A stretch of DNA of 64,000 nucleotides, taken from positions 1 to 64,000 of the forward strand of contig NZ_WOFO01000009.1 in assembly GCF_010993705.1 (NCBI RefSeq). The letters are read 5' to 3'. Every line of letters begins with the position of its first letter. Position 1 is the stretch's first letter. Both the position numbers and the translations under genes were made by a program. The notes under the pieces were generated by a model, which was not told the DNA's origin, searched no databases, and was given only the letters and a program-made list of their open reading frames with translations. The stretch comes from Cyclobacterium sp. SYSU L10401. GTDB taxonomy: Bacteria; Bacteroidota; Bacteroidia; Cytophagales; Cyclobacteriaceae. This document shows, one piece after another, positions 6,536 through 13,406 of this stretch.

Positions 6536-7708
6536 ATGGAGGCTTTTATACATCAACAAGACAATTGGCCTGAATTTACATGGAACAGTAATGATTTCAT
6601 AAGCCTGTTAAGTGAAGCACGAAATTTACAGGGCAGACTAATTGGTAAAATGGAGACATTGGGCTTCGAATTAAGAAATGAGGCCATACTTGATACATTG
6701 ACACTTGATGTAATAAAGTCCTCAGAGATTGAGGGAGAATTTCTAAACCCAAACCAGGTGCGTTCTTCAATTGCCCGTAGATTAGGAATGGAAATAGCAG
6801 GAGCAGTTGAATCTGACAGGAATGTAGACGGAGTAGTTGAAATGATGCTTGATGCAACGCAAAATTGTTTTGCACCATTGACTGCCGAGAGACTTTTTGA
6901 TTGGCATGCCGCTTTATTTCCGACAGGTAGAAGTGGAATGTATAAGATTACGGTTGCAGACTGGAGAAAGGACACCACGGGGCCAATGCAAGTTGTATCC
7001 GGAGCAATTGGAAAAGAGAAAGTTCATTTTCAGGCTCCTGATCCTGAATTAGTGGGAAAGGAAATGCACCGGTTTATAGAATGGTTTAATAACGATAAAA
7101 TTGATTTGGTTATAAAGGCTGCAATTGCACATTTGTGGTTTGTAACTATTCACCCTTTTGAAGATGGAAATGGCAGAATAACAAGGGCATTGACAGATAT
7201 GCTTCTTGCCCAGTCTGATAAAAGTAACCAGCGATTCTATAGTATGTCAGCACAGATCAGATTAGAAAGAAATCAGTATTATGAGATGCTGGAAAAAACA
7301 CAAAAAGGTAATTTAGATATAACCAATTGGATTGTTTGGTTTTTAAACTGTTTGATTAATGCTTTGAAATCTACGGATTCAGTTCTAACAAGCGTATTGT
7401 TCAAAGCTGAATTTTGGCAAAAGCACATGGAAACTGTTATAAATGAGCGACAAAGAAAATTGTTAAATAAGTTAATGGACGGATTTGAAGGGAAATTAAC
7501 ATCTTCAAAATGGGCAAAAATTGCAAAATGTTCAAAAGATTCAGCTGTTCGGGACATAAACGATCTGATTGAAAAAGCAATATTGAAAAAAGAAGCAGCA
7601 GGAGGAAGAAGTACAAATTATGAATTGATAGGAATGCCAGCTGGTAATCGAGTATCCCGACCTGAGCTATATAAAATGGTCTCCTCTAGCCGAAAAGAAA
7701 TTCGATGA
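6536..7708 (+). CDS. Fic family protein (class II AMP-transferase) with C-terminal winged helix
   Basis: The core motif HPFEDGNGR (residues 206–214) matches HPFxxGNGR, including the catalytic histidine and the anion-binding loop. The flap lies at about 149–168. The N-terminal region contains SSEIEG (62–67), fitting the inhibitory motif (S/T)xxxE(G/N), so the enzyme is predicted to be self-inhibited by its own N-terminal helix (class II). The first 60 residues resemble the DUF4172-type extension found in many stand-alone Fic proteins. The last 90 residues (about 295–385) look like a winged-helix domain (SKWAKIAKCSKDSAVRDINDL, then GRSTNYEL). Fic enzymes usually transfer AMP to a protein hydroxyl. 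There is no adjacent antitoxin gene, as expected for class II. The target is unknown. Confidence 0.88.
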   Translation: MEAFIHQQDNWPEFTWNSNDFISLLSEARNLQGRLIGKMETLGFELRNEAILDTLTLDVIKSSEIEGEFLNPNQVRSSIARRLGMEIAGAVESDRNVDGVVEMMLDATQNCFAPLTAERLFDWHAALFPTGRSGMYKITVADWRKDTTGPMQVVSGAIGKEKVHFQAPDPELVGKEMHRFIEWFNNDKIDLVIKAAIAHLWFVTIHPFEDGNGRITRALTDMLLAQSDKSNQRFYSMSAQIRLERNQYYEMLEKTQKGNLDITNWIVWFLNCLINALKSTDSVLTSVLFKAEFWQKHMETVINERQRKLLNKLMDGFEGKLTSSKWAKIAKCSKDSAVRDINDLIEKAILKKEAAGGRSTNYELIGMPAGNRVSRPELYKMVSSSRKEIR

Positions 7709-7737
7709 AATTCTAGGGTATTGGACTAACCGAAACA

Positions 7738-7810
7738 AATCAGAATCGGACTCTGATCCTGACGCTGTCAGGACCCTCCCCCTTTTCTGGTTGCATCCCG
7801 CTACCTGGCC
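7738..7810 (-). repeat. Fragment C of the structured intergenic repeat
   Basis: This matches 6057–6120 of copy B: AATCAGAAT(C/T)GGACTCTG, then a hairpin, then CCTTTTCTGGTTGCA(T/G)CCCGCT(A/G)CCTGGCC. The hairpin between the conserved blocks is TCCTGAC/GTCAGGA here and GGGC/GCCC in copy B, so the stem is kept while the sequence changes. The other blocks of the repeat are absent. It begins 29 bases after the Fic stop codon, so the Fic gene is also flanked on both sides by repeat material. Confidence 0.5.
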
Positions 7811-7863
7811 CATAATAAAGAGATTTTTTTTAATTCAGAAATGATCTAATAACCAGAAGAGCT

Positions 7864-8013
7864 ATGGAACGGAATGTTGAAAAGGTTTTGTGGATCTACT
7901 CTTTTCAGGAAGGAAAGGATCAAATTTTTTGCCGCTCAATATCTACTATTGATCTAACATCTGACGGAGAAGGTGGTATTTTTCTGATAAAGAATAAAGT
8001 ATCTTCTATTTAA
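7864..8013 (+). CDS. Possible small protein of 49 residues
   Basis: An ATG at 7864 opens a 49-codon frame, beginning MERNVEKVLWIYSFQEG and ending with KNKVSSI before TAA. AGAAGAG about five bases upstream could serve as a weak ribosome binding site. The composition is ordinary for a soluble protein, but it is too short to assign to a family, and it could be a fragment of a longer lost gene. It lies alone between repeat fragment C and the promoter of the oxidoreductase gene. Translation is not demonstrated. Confidence 0.25.
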   Translation: MERNVEKVLWIYSFQEGKDQIFCRSISTIDLTSDGEGGIFLIKNKVSSI

Positions 8014-8031
8014 AATTTAATAATTCCTTTA

Positions 8032-8058
8032 TTGACCTGAAAAAAACCAGTTACTTTG
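8032..8058 (+). promoter_or_regulatory. Probable promoter of the oxidoreductase cluster
   Basis: TTG (8032–8034) and TACTTTG (8052–8058) are separated by 17 bases. They approximate the Bacteroidota TTTG / TAnnTTTG promoter with one base missing in the −7 box. Transcription would start near 8065, which leaves room for the ATG at 8075 better than the ATG at 8069. Confidence 0.35.
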
Positions 8059-8074
8059 TGAAAAATACATGATT

Positions 8075-9493
8075 ATGGATGAGACTTTTGATGCCGTAGT
8101 CGTTGGATCAGGCCCAAACGGACTTTCAGCGGCAATTGTTTTACAAAAGCATGGATTAAATGTACTCCTAATTGAGGGTAAGGATACCATAGGTGGAGGC
8201 ATGCGAACAATGGAGCTTACCCTTCCTGGTTTTAAACATGACGTTTGTTCAGCCATCCACCCCATGGCAGCTGCAGGTCCTTTTTTTAAGACCTTACCAC
8301 TTGATCAATATGGCCTTGAGTTTATCCACCCTGAAATTCTTGCCGGACATCCGCTACCGGATGGAACCGTAGCTACCTTGCACCGGTCCCTATTCGACAC
8401 CGCAGATCAACTGGGATCTGACAGAAAAGCTTATATTGATTTATTACAACCCCTAATTGAACATTGGGACGCTTTGTCTCCCGACATTTTATCCCCTTTA
8501 AAATTTCCGGATAATCCAATAAAACTGGGTTTATTTGGAATCAATGCGCTCAAACCCTCCACCCTTCTTGCGAAAAAATTTAAAGAAACAGGGACCCGTG
8601 CCCTTTGGGCCGGGATGGCAGCTCATGGCATACAGCCATTAACTAATATAGCTACTTCGGCAATTGCCATGGTATTGATGGCTGCTGGCCATCACGGCGG
8701 TTGGCCGATGATAAAGGGTGGCTCCCAAATACTTGCCGATGCTTTGGCAAATTATTTTCTGGCTCTCGGAGGCAAAATTGAAAAAGGGAAAATGATATCT
8801 CATTTCGGTCAAATTCCTGATGCAAAATTGGTGATGTTTGACGTTAGCCCGAAAAGCCTATTGAAGATTGCCGGGGATAAGTTCTCTAAATTGTATCGTT
8901 GGCAACTGAATAGGTTTAGGTATGGCATGGGTGTTTTTAAAATGGATTTTGCCCTTTCCCAACCTATACCCTGGAAATCCGATACGCTTAGGGGCGCTGG
9001 CACCGTACATTTAGGTGGCAGGTTAGAAGACATTGAAAAATCAGAAAAATTAGTTTGGGAAGGAAAATATAGTCAAGATCCATTTGTCCTTTTATCCCAA
9101 CAAAGCTTATTTGATAAAACACGTTCTCCAGAAGGGTATCATACGGCATGGGCCTATTGCCATGTACCTGCCGGGTCTGAATTTGACATGTCAGCCATTA
9201 TCGAAAATCAGATCGAGAAATACGCTCCGGGTTTTAAGGAAACCATCATTGGCAAGCATACTTTCAATAGCCAGGAGATTGAAAAATATAACCCAAATTA
9301 TATCGGGGGAGATATCAATTCCGGTGTACAGGACTGGTCACAAATATTTACCAGGCCAGCATTGAGGATATCACCCTATAGAACCTCATTCAAAAGCATT
9401 TATATTTGCTCATCATCGACTCCCCCAGGAGGGGGCGTCCATGGAATGGGTGGCTACCACGCGGCAACAAGGGCCATTAAAGATTTATTCTAA
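8075..9493 (+). CDS. Phytoene desaturase-like NAD(P)/FAD-dependent oxidoreductase
   Basis: An FAD-binding Rossmann motif opens the protein: DAVVVGSGPNGLSAAIVLQ, with GSGPNG as GxGxxG, followed by the acidic end of strand 2 (LLIEGKD) and GGGMRT. The C-terminus, SSSTPPGGGVHGMGGYHAA, is the second FAD-contact motif typical of carotenoid desaturase/isomerase relatives (COG1233). About 472 residues is normal for this group. These flavoproteins act on hydrophobic polyene or retinoid-like substrates, but no carotenoid gene (crtB, crtE) is nearby, so the substrate is open. An ATG at 8069 would add two residues; 8075 is preferred because of the promoter position. It heads a three-gene cluster ending at 11190. 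Confidence 0.82.
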   Translation: MDETFDAVVVGSGPNGLSAAIVLQKHGLNVLLIEGKDTIGGGMRTMELTLPGFKHDVCSAIHPMAAAGPFFKTLPLDQYGLEFIHPEILAGHPLPDGTVATLHRSLFDTADQLGSDRKAYIDLLQPLIEHWDALSPDILSPLKFPDNPIKLGLFGINALKPSTLLAKKFKETGTRALWAGMAAHGIQPLTNIATSAIAMVLMAAGHHGGWPMIKGGSQILADALANYFLALGGKIEKGKMISHFGQIPDAKLVMFDVSPKSLLKIAGDKFSKLYRWQLNRFRYGMGVFKMDFALSQPIPWKSDTLRGAGTVHLGGRLEDIEKSEKLVWEGKYSQDPFVLLSQQSLFDKTRSPEGYHTAWAYCHVPAGSEFDMSAIIENQIEKYAPGFKETIIGKHTFNSQEIEKYNPNYIGGDINSGVQDWSQIFTRPALRISPYRTSFKSIYICSSSTPPGGGVHGMGGYHAATRAIKDLF

Positions 9494-9536
9494 GTTTCGA
9501 TAAACGAATATTTAATATTTGAAAAAAGAAAATAAG

Positions 9537-10121
9537 ATGAATAAATTCCTGAAAAAATATAAAATTACTTTGGTTTTTTATTTGACCATCATTTTTCTAT
9601 TGGTATCGATGGTATTCGCAAGATTAGTAAGGGAACCCTATCCAAGTTTAAATATGCCGGCCTTTACAAGAAGTGGAATTGACAATGGCGTTTTACCTGC
9701 CAGTTATTTTGAAATAATCTATTTGAACAATGGCGAAGAAGTATGGAAGGGAGATCTACAGGAGGTTTTGCCTCCAAAAAATCTAATCAGGTATAGAAAT
9801 AACATGCACTTTATTTTTTTCAATCAGGCAGGAACGAATTTGGAAGAATCAAAAAAGCAAAAACGAAGAATAATATCCTTGATACCAGGTGGGGTGAGAA
9901 TCCATGAAACACTACAAAAATGGACAACGAATAACGTGATCGGTGGAGCAGATAAAGAGGTGCCTAAACTAATGTTTAAAAAGAGGCCATTTGAATCCAA
10001 GGAGGTAACTGGCTTTATTGTCAATGAGTACAAAGAATATTACCACCTGGTGGAGGGCTTTCAGTCTAGGGAAATTGTCAAACAACGAAAATTTACATTT
10101 GATGAGGATACTACAAATTAA
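9537..10121 (+). CDS. Uncharacterised membrane-anchored protein
   Basis: I do not recognise this 194-residue protein. One hydrophobic helix (about residues 9–29, ITLVFYLTIIFLLVSMVFA) after a lysine-rich start suggests a single-pass anchor with the rest in the periplasm. The soluble part is mixed alpha/beta, rich in lysine and charged residues, with no cysteine and no motif I can name. ATG 9537 is chosen over the in-frame TTG at 9519. It lies 43 bp after the oxidoreductase gene and its last 20 bases overlap the start of the next gene, so it belongs to the same transcript and probably works with the HTTM-like protein. Confidence 0.6.
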   Translation: MNKFLKKYKITLVFYLTIIFLLVSMVFARLVREPYPSLNMPAFTRSGIDNGVLPASYFEIIYLNNGEEVWKGDLQEVLPPKNLIRYRNNMHFIFFNQAGTNLEESKKQKRRIISLIPGGVRIHETLQKWTTNNVIGGADKEVPKLMFKKRPFESKEVTGFIVNEYKEYYHLVEGFQSREIVKQRKFTFDEDTTN

Positions 10122-11190
10122 CGAGCGCATCACCAATTGGCTTGAAAATACCTGGAAGCCTACTTTTTTCCAATTAGGGCTAACCAGGATTTTATTTTGC
10201 CTCGGTTTTTTTATTTTTGACCTTCCCCAGTTTATAGAGATTGCAAGCTTTGAATTGGTGTTTTTTGACCCACCTCCGGGGATTTCCCGGTTGATTGGTC
10301 CAATCACTTCAGAAGATTTTTGGTGGACGTTTGATCTGATTTTGAGAATAAGTTTCGCCTTGATATTGATAGGTTTTCGAACAAAGGCGTCATCCATTAT
10401 TTTCGGGTTACTTCTGTTATTTGGTTTTACATATGATTACAGTTATGGGAAAATTAATCATAACATTTTTCCGGTGATTTTTCCATTATTAATGGCTTTT
10501 ACCAATTGGGGAGGTGCCTTGTCAATAGACGCATTAAGAAACAGAACCAGAAACAAAATTCCCAAAGGATGGCCACTAACCTTCCTTTCCTTTTTATTGG
10601 GATGGGGTTATTTTACTGCCGGTTTGCCAAAACTGATTGGAGGCTGGTTAGATGTGTCCTATTCTACCACTGCTGGATTCATTTTAAGAAGGTATTATTC
10701 AGGTGCAGACCCCATGTACTTAAATGAAATGTTTGTAAAAATAAACAATCTTTTTATTTATAAAATCTTAGATTACAGCACTTTATTATTCGAATTGGGA
10801 TTCATTCTCACGATATTTTGGTCTGCCCTGTTTTTACGAGCGATCGGAATAGCAGCTATGTTTCATCTTGGTGTTTTATTAACTGTAAATATTCCCTTTT
10901 CATTGCACGTATTGGTATTTCTACCCTATATTATTTATTTTTATTTCGATAATAATTCTCAGTTTTCCGAAAGAGCAAAACATTTTTTTAGCCGAAATAA
11001 AAAAGTTTTTTTAACGATCGGTTTAATTTTATGTGTAGTAATCATTACCGACTATTATCCCAGATTATTTAGCTTTCCACGACATTTGATCTTGTTTCTA
11101 GTATGTATTCCATCATTATTTATGGTTATACCGGAATTTACCCGGCCGCTACTTGATAAGCTGAGCAAAAGAGATTCTCATGAAAAATAA
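10102..11190 (+). CDS. HTTM-like polytopic membrane protein
   Basis: A 362-residue protein with about eight transmembrane helices. The start NWLENTWKPTFFQLGLTRI, the loop YSYGKINHNIFPVIFPLLMAF and the helix GWGYFTAGLPKLIGGWLD resemble the HTTM family, which is related to the membrane part of vitamin K-dependent gamma-carboxylase. The soluble carboxylase half is absent. ATG 10102 overlaps the preceding gene by 20 bases, which is typical of translational coupling; a longer frame from 10018 would overlap by 104 bases and is less likely. Together with the flavoprotein and the anchored unknown protein it may form a membrane-associated redox unit, but that is inferred only from order. Confidence 0.62.
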   Translation: MRILQINERITNWLENTWKPTFFQLGLTRILFCLGFFIFDLPQFIEIASFELVFFDPPPGISRLIGPITSEDFWWTFDLILRISFALILIGFRTKASSIIFGLLLLFGFTYDYSYGKINHNIFPVIFPLLMAFTNWGGALSIDALRNRTRNKIPKGWPLTFLSFLLGWGYFTAGLPKLIGGWLDVSYSTTAGFILRRYYSGADPMYLNEMFVKINNLFIYKILDYSTLLFELGFILTIFWSALFLRAIGIAAMFHLGVLLTVNIPFSLHVLVFLPYIIYFYFDNNSQFSERAKHFFSRNKKVFLTIGLILCVVIITDYYPRLFSFPRHLILFLVCIPSLFMVIPEFTRPLLDKLSKRDSHEK

Positions 11191-11340
11191 TTTAATCGGT
11201 GATCTGGCTTGAATATTCGCAGTTATAATTAATTTTAATATTCCAGTAAAGATGAGAATATATATGAATCAAATAGGGATCCCTTTTTCATCAGAAAAGA
11301 AAACTGGTCATAATTAAAGGATTAAAAAGCAATTTGATGA

Positions 11341-12307
11341 ATTGAATAAGGCACTTATCAAATAAAGGCTTTGTACGGATAAGGTGGCTTCGCCACCATC
11401 CTTTGCATTAGATTTTCAAAAATCCCTTCTTTCATTTTATGGCGATTGTACCGGTAGGTATACTCGTTAATGTAGGGTTGAAGATCCCTCACCGAATGAT
11501 GAGTTCCTCTCAGCCATGCTTTGAACATCATAATTACCCGATGCATCTGCTTGAAATTTTCTCCCTTCTTTCCTGATTTTTCACGGATCAGTCTTGGGAA
11601 ATGGGCCTCCATACCCTTATAGCCACTCCAGCAGTCAGTCTTTACCTGTGCGTCTTTATCTATGTGATCTGTCATAAACCCACCAAGATTGATCTTTGAG
11701 GCGGTTTCAATAACCCTTCCGTACCAACGAGAAACACCACCTAACCCCCTTTCTATGCCCACCACCATGATTTTCTTATTCCCCTCGTTTCTTCCCAATG
11801 CTTTGTCATCCTGCCCGCCCACATAGGTTTCGTCCACTTCTACTTTCCCCATCATGGGGAAGTTCTGGCTGCTTTCCATTGCCTTCATCACTTTCCGCTT
11901 AAAAAACCAGCAAGTCTTTTGCCTAAGCTCAAGTCTACGGCTTAATTCCCCGCTACTGACTCCATTTTTGTCAGTAGAGACATAATAAACGATATAGAAT
12001 GCCTTAAGAAGAGGGAATTTGCAGTTGTGAAAAAGGGTGCCAGCCGTTGGCGATTCCAGACGGCCACATTTGGTACACTGTCTGTCAAATTCATTAATCC
12101 CCTTGCAATGGTGTGAATGGCCGCATTTTTTACAAATATATCCATCCTTCCACTTCATTTCAGCCAAATATTCATAACATGACCTATCATCGGGGAACCG
12201 GTCTTTAAATTCGAATATAGACAGACTCTTATACTTCTTTTCCATAAAATCAGCGTTTAACGGCAATATATCCTTATTCGTGCCATTTAACAAACGCCTT
12301 ATTCAAT
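11341..12307 (-). mobile_element. IS1595-family insertion sequence
   Basis: The element is about 967 bp. Its ends share the inverted repeat ATTGAATAAGGC (11341–11352, and in reverse complement at 12296–12307), with weaker similarity for another dozen bases inward (TTATCAAAT versus TTGTTAAAT). It carries a single transposase gene on the minus strand that nearly fills it. The bases outside the ends (left TTTGATGA, right GGTGTTAT) do not match, so the 8-bp target duplication usual for this family is not visible. Either the flanks have changed or the two sides come from different insertions. Confidence 0.8.
11358..12293 (-). CDS. IS1595 family transposase (ISXO2-like)
   Basis: The N-terminal zinc ribbon has CxxC pairs at residues 54–57 and 73–76 (CKKC, CTKC). 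The DDE-type catalytic core begins with VEVDETYVGGQDDK at about 153 and includes KTDCWSGYKGME at about 220 and the C-terminal block RGTHHSVRDLQPYINEYTYR, as in ISXO2-type transposases. The frame is complete, so the element may be active. A second start at 12245 (MEKKYKSL) is also possible and fits the usual length of about 295. It occupies nearly all of the element at 11341–12307. Confidence 0.9.
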   Translation of the reverse strand: MLNGTNKDILPLNADFMEKKYKSLSIFEFKDRFPDDRSCYEYLAEMKWKDGYICKKCGHSHHCKGINEFDRQCTKCGRLESPTAGTLFHNCKFPLLKAFYIVYYVSTDKNGVSSGELSRRLELRQKTCWFFKRKVMKAMESSQNFPMMGKVEVDETYVGGQDDKALGRNEGNKKIMVVGIERGLGGVSRWYGRVIETASKINLGGFMTDHIDKDAQVKTDCWSGYKGMEAHFPRLIREKSGKKGENFKQMHRVIMMFKAWLRGTHHSVRDLQPYINEYTYRYNRHKMKEGIFENLMQRMVAKPPYPYKAFI

Positions 12308-13163
12308 GGTGTTATTTACGTTAATAATACTTGGAATCAATATTTTAGATCATCATATATTAAATAAAAAATACTCCAACAACAATAAGGAGATTATTAT
12401 TTTAGGAGATTCTCACACTGAAACCGGCATTAATGATAGCCTGGATGTCCAATTAAACAATATATCTCAGGCAAGTGAAACTTACTTTTTTACCTATTTT
12501 AAATTAAAAAATATTTTTTCTATTAAAAAGCCAAAAAAAGTAATCCTAGGTTTTTCACCTCATAACTTGTCATTTTTTCAAGATGAAAAAACTTATGCTA
12601 TCAATGGATCTGAAAGATATAAAGACCTCTACCCGAAATACTTTTTTTGCTTAAACACAAGCGGAATAAAAGATATTATTTCTAATTCAAATGGAAATCT
12701 ACTATCTACATTTATCCCCACCCTGAAAATCAATATTAAATCTATAATAGGTAATGAAAATGCCTACATTGGTCAATACTTGAAATCAGAAAAGTCTATC
12801 CTTGATACAAACTTAATTAATGAAAAGATAAATATACATTTTTACCCTAAGGGCGAAACAGTTTACGATATTAGTCAATTACAAATTGATTACATTAAAA
12901 AGATAAATGATTTATGCCGTAAAAATAATATAGAATTCTACCTGGTTTACATGCCTTTACACAAATTATATAAAGATAAGATTCCATCTGAATTTAATGA
13001 GGCTTACCGTGAAATTGTTAATCAGCTAAAGAAGGAGGGCATTGTGCATTTAGATTATTCCTTAATCGATTTACCAGACAAATGCTTTCTCGATGGGGAT
13101 CATTTGAATTCATTTGGTTCAGAAATTATTACACTACAATTGTTAAATGATTTAGATTTGTAG
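12306..13163 (+). CDS. SGNH/GDSL hydrolase-like protein, start interrupted by the IS
   Basis: IILGDSHTETGIND near residue 30 is block I of SGNH hydrolases (GDS with the catalytic serine), and CFLDGDHLNSFGSE near the C-terminus supplies the block V DxxH. One hydrophobic helix (about 2–16) precedes the domain, so it is probably membrane-anchored and faces the periplasm, as for proteins that modify surface polysaccharides. The first ATG spans the outer end of the IS inverted repeat, with A and T inside the element and G outside. A stop codon lies six codons upstream within the IS, so the original start was removed and the present start is fortuitous. It is noticeably AT-richer than its neighbours. 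Confidence 0.6.
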   Translation: MVLFTLIILGINILDHHILNKKYSNNNKEIIILGDSHTETGINDSLDVQLNNISQASETYFFTYFKLKNIFSIKKPKKVILGFSPHNLSFFQDEKTYAINGSERYKDLYPKYFFCLNTSGIKDIISNSNGNLLSTFIPTLKINIKSIIGNENAYIGQYLKSEKSILDTNLINEKINIHFYPKGETVYDISQLQIDYIKKINDLCRKNNIEFYLVYMPLHKLYKDKIPSEFNEAYREIVNQLKKEGIVHLDYSLIDLPDKCFLDGDHLNSFGSEIITLQLLNDLDL

Positions 13164-13203
13164 GATAAGGCGGGTTTACAATCGGGCCTAATAGCGGTTA
13201 AGG

Positions 13204-13271
13204 TGATAGATTTGCCTGCAATAGACAGGCAAATCTATCAGTTCGGTACTCCCCTACTTAACGGGAGACCG
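13204..13271. other. Two consecutive strong hairpins
   Basis: The first has a perfect 15-bp stem (TGATAGATTTGCCTG, 13204–13218, with 13226–13240) and a 7-base loop. It is followed at once by CGGT-A-CTCCC / GGGAG-ACCG (13244–13271). There is no T-run, so neither is a typical intrinsic terminator. They lie between the SGNH-like gene and the helicase gene. They may be transcript-end structures, or a repeat whose other copies lie outside this window. Confidence 0.45.
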
Positions 13272-13406
13272 TGATTCCAGATTGATCCCAAAACCCTGTA
13301 TCAGGTTAATATTTGAACATTAATGACAATGATTTACCAATAAAAAAATATTTAGCCTAATCAGGACCTGAGCTACTAGCATCATGAAGTATAAAAACCC
13401 TCCCAA

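Noticed and set aside
11333-12315. Target site duplication around the IS1595 element
   Set aside because: The eight bases on each side (TTTGATGA and GGTGTTAT) do not match, and shifting the ends by a few bases does not produce a duplication.
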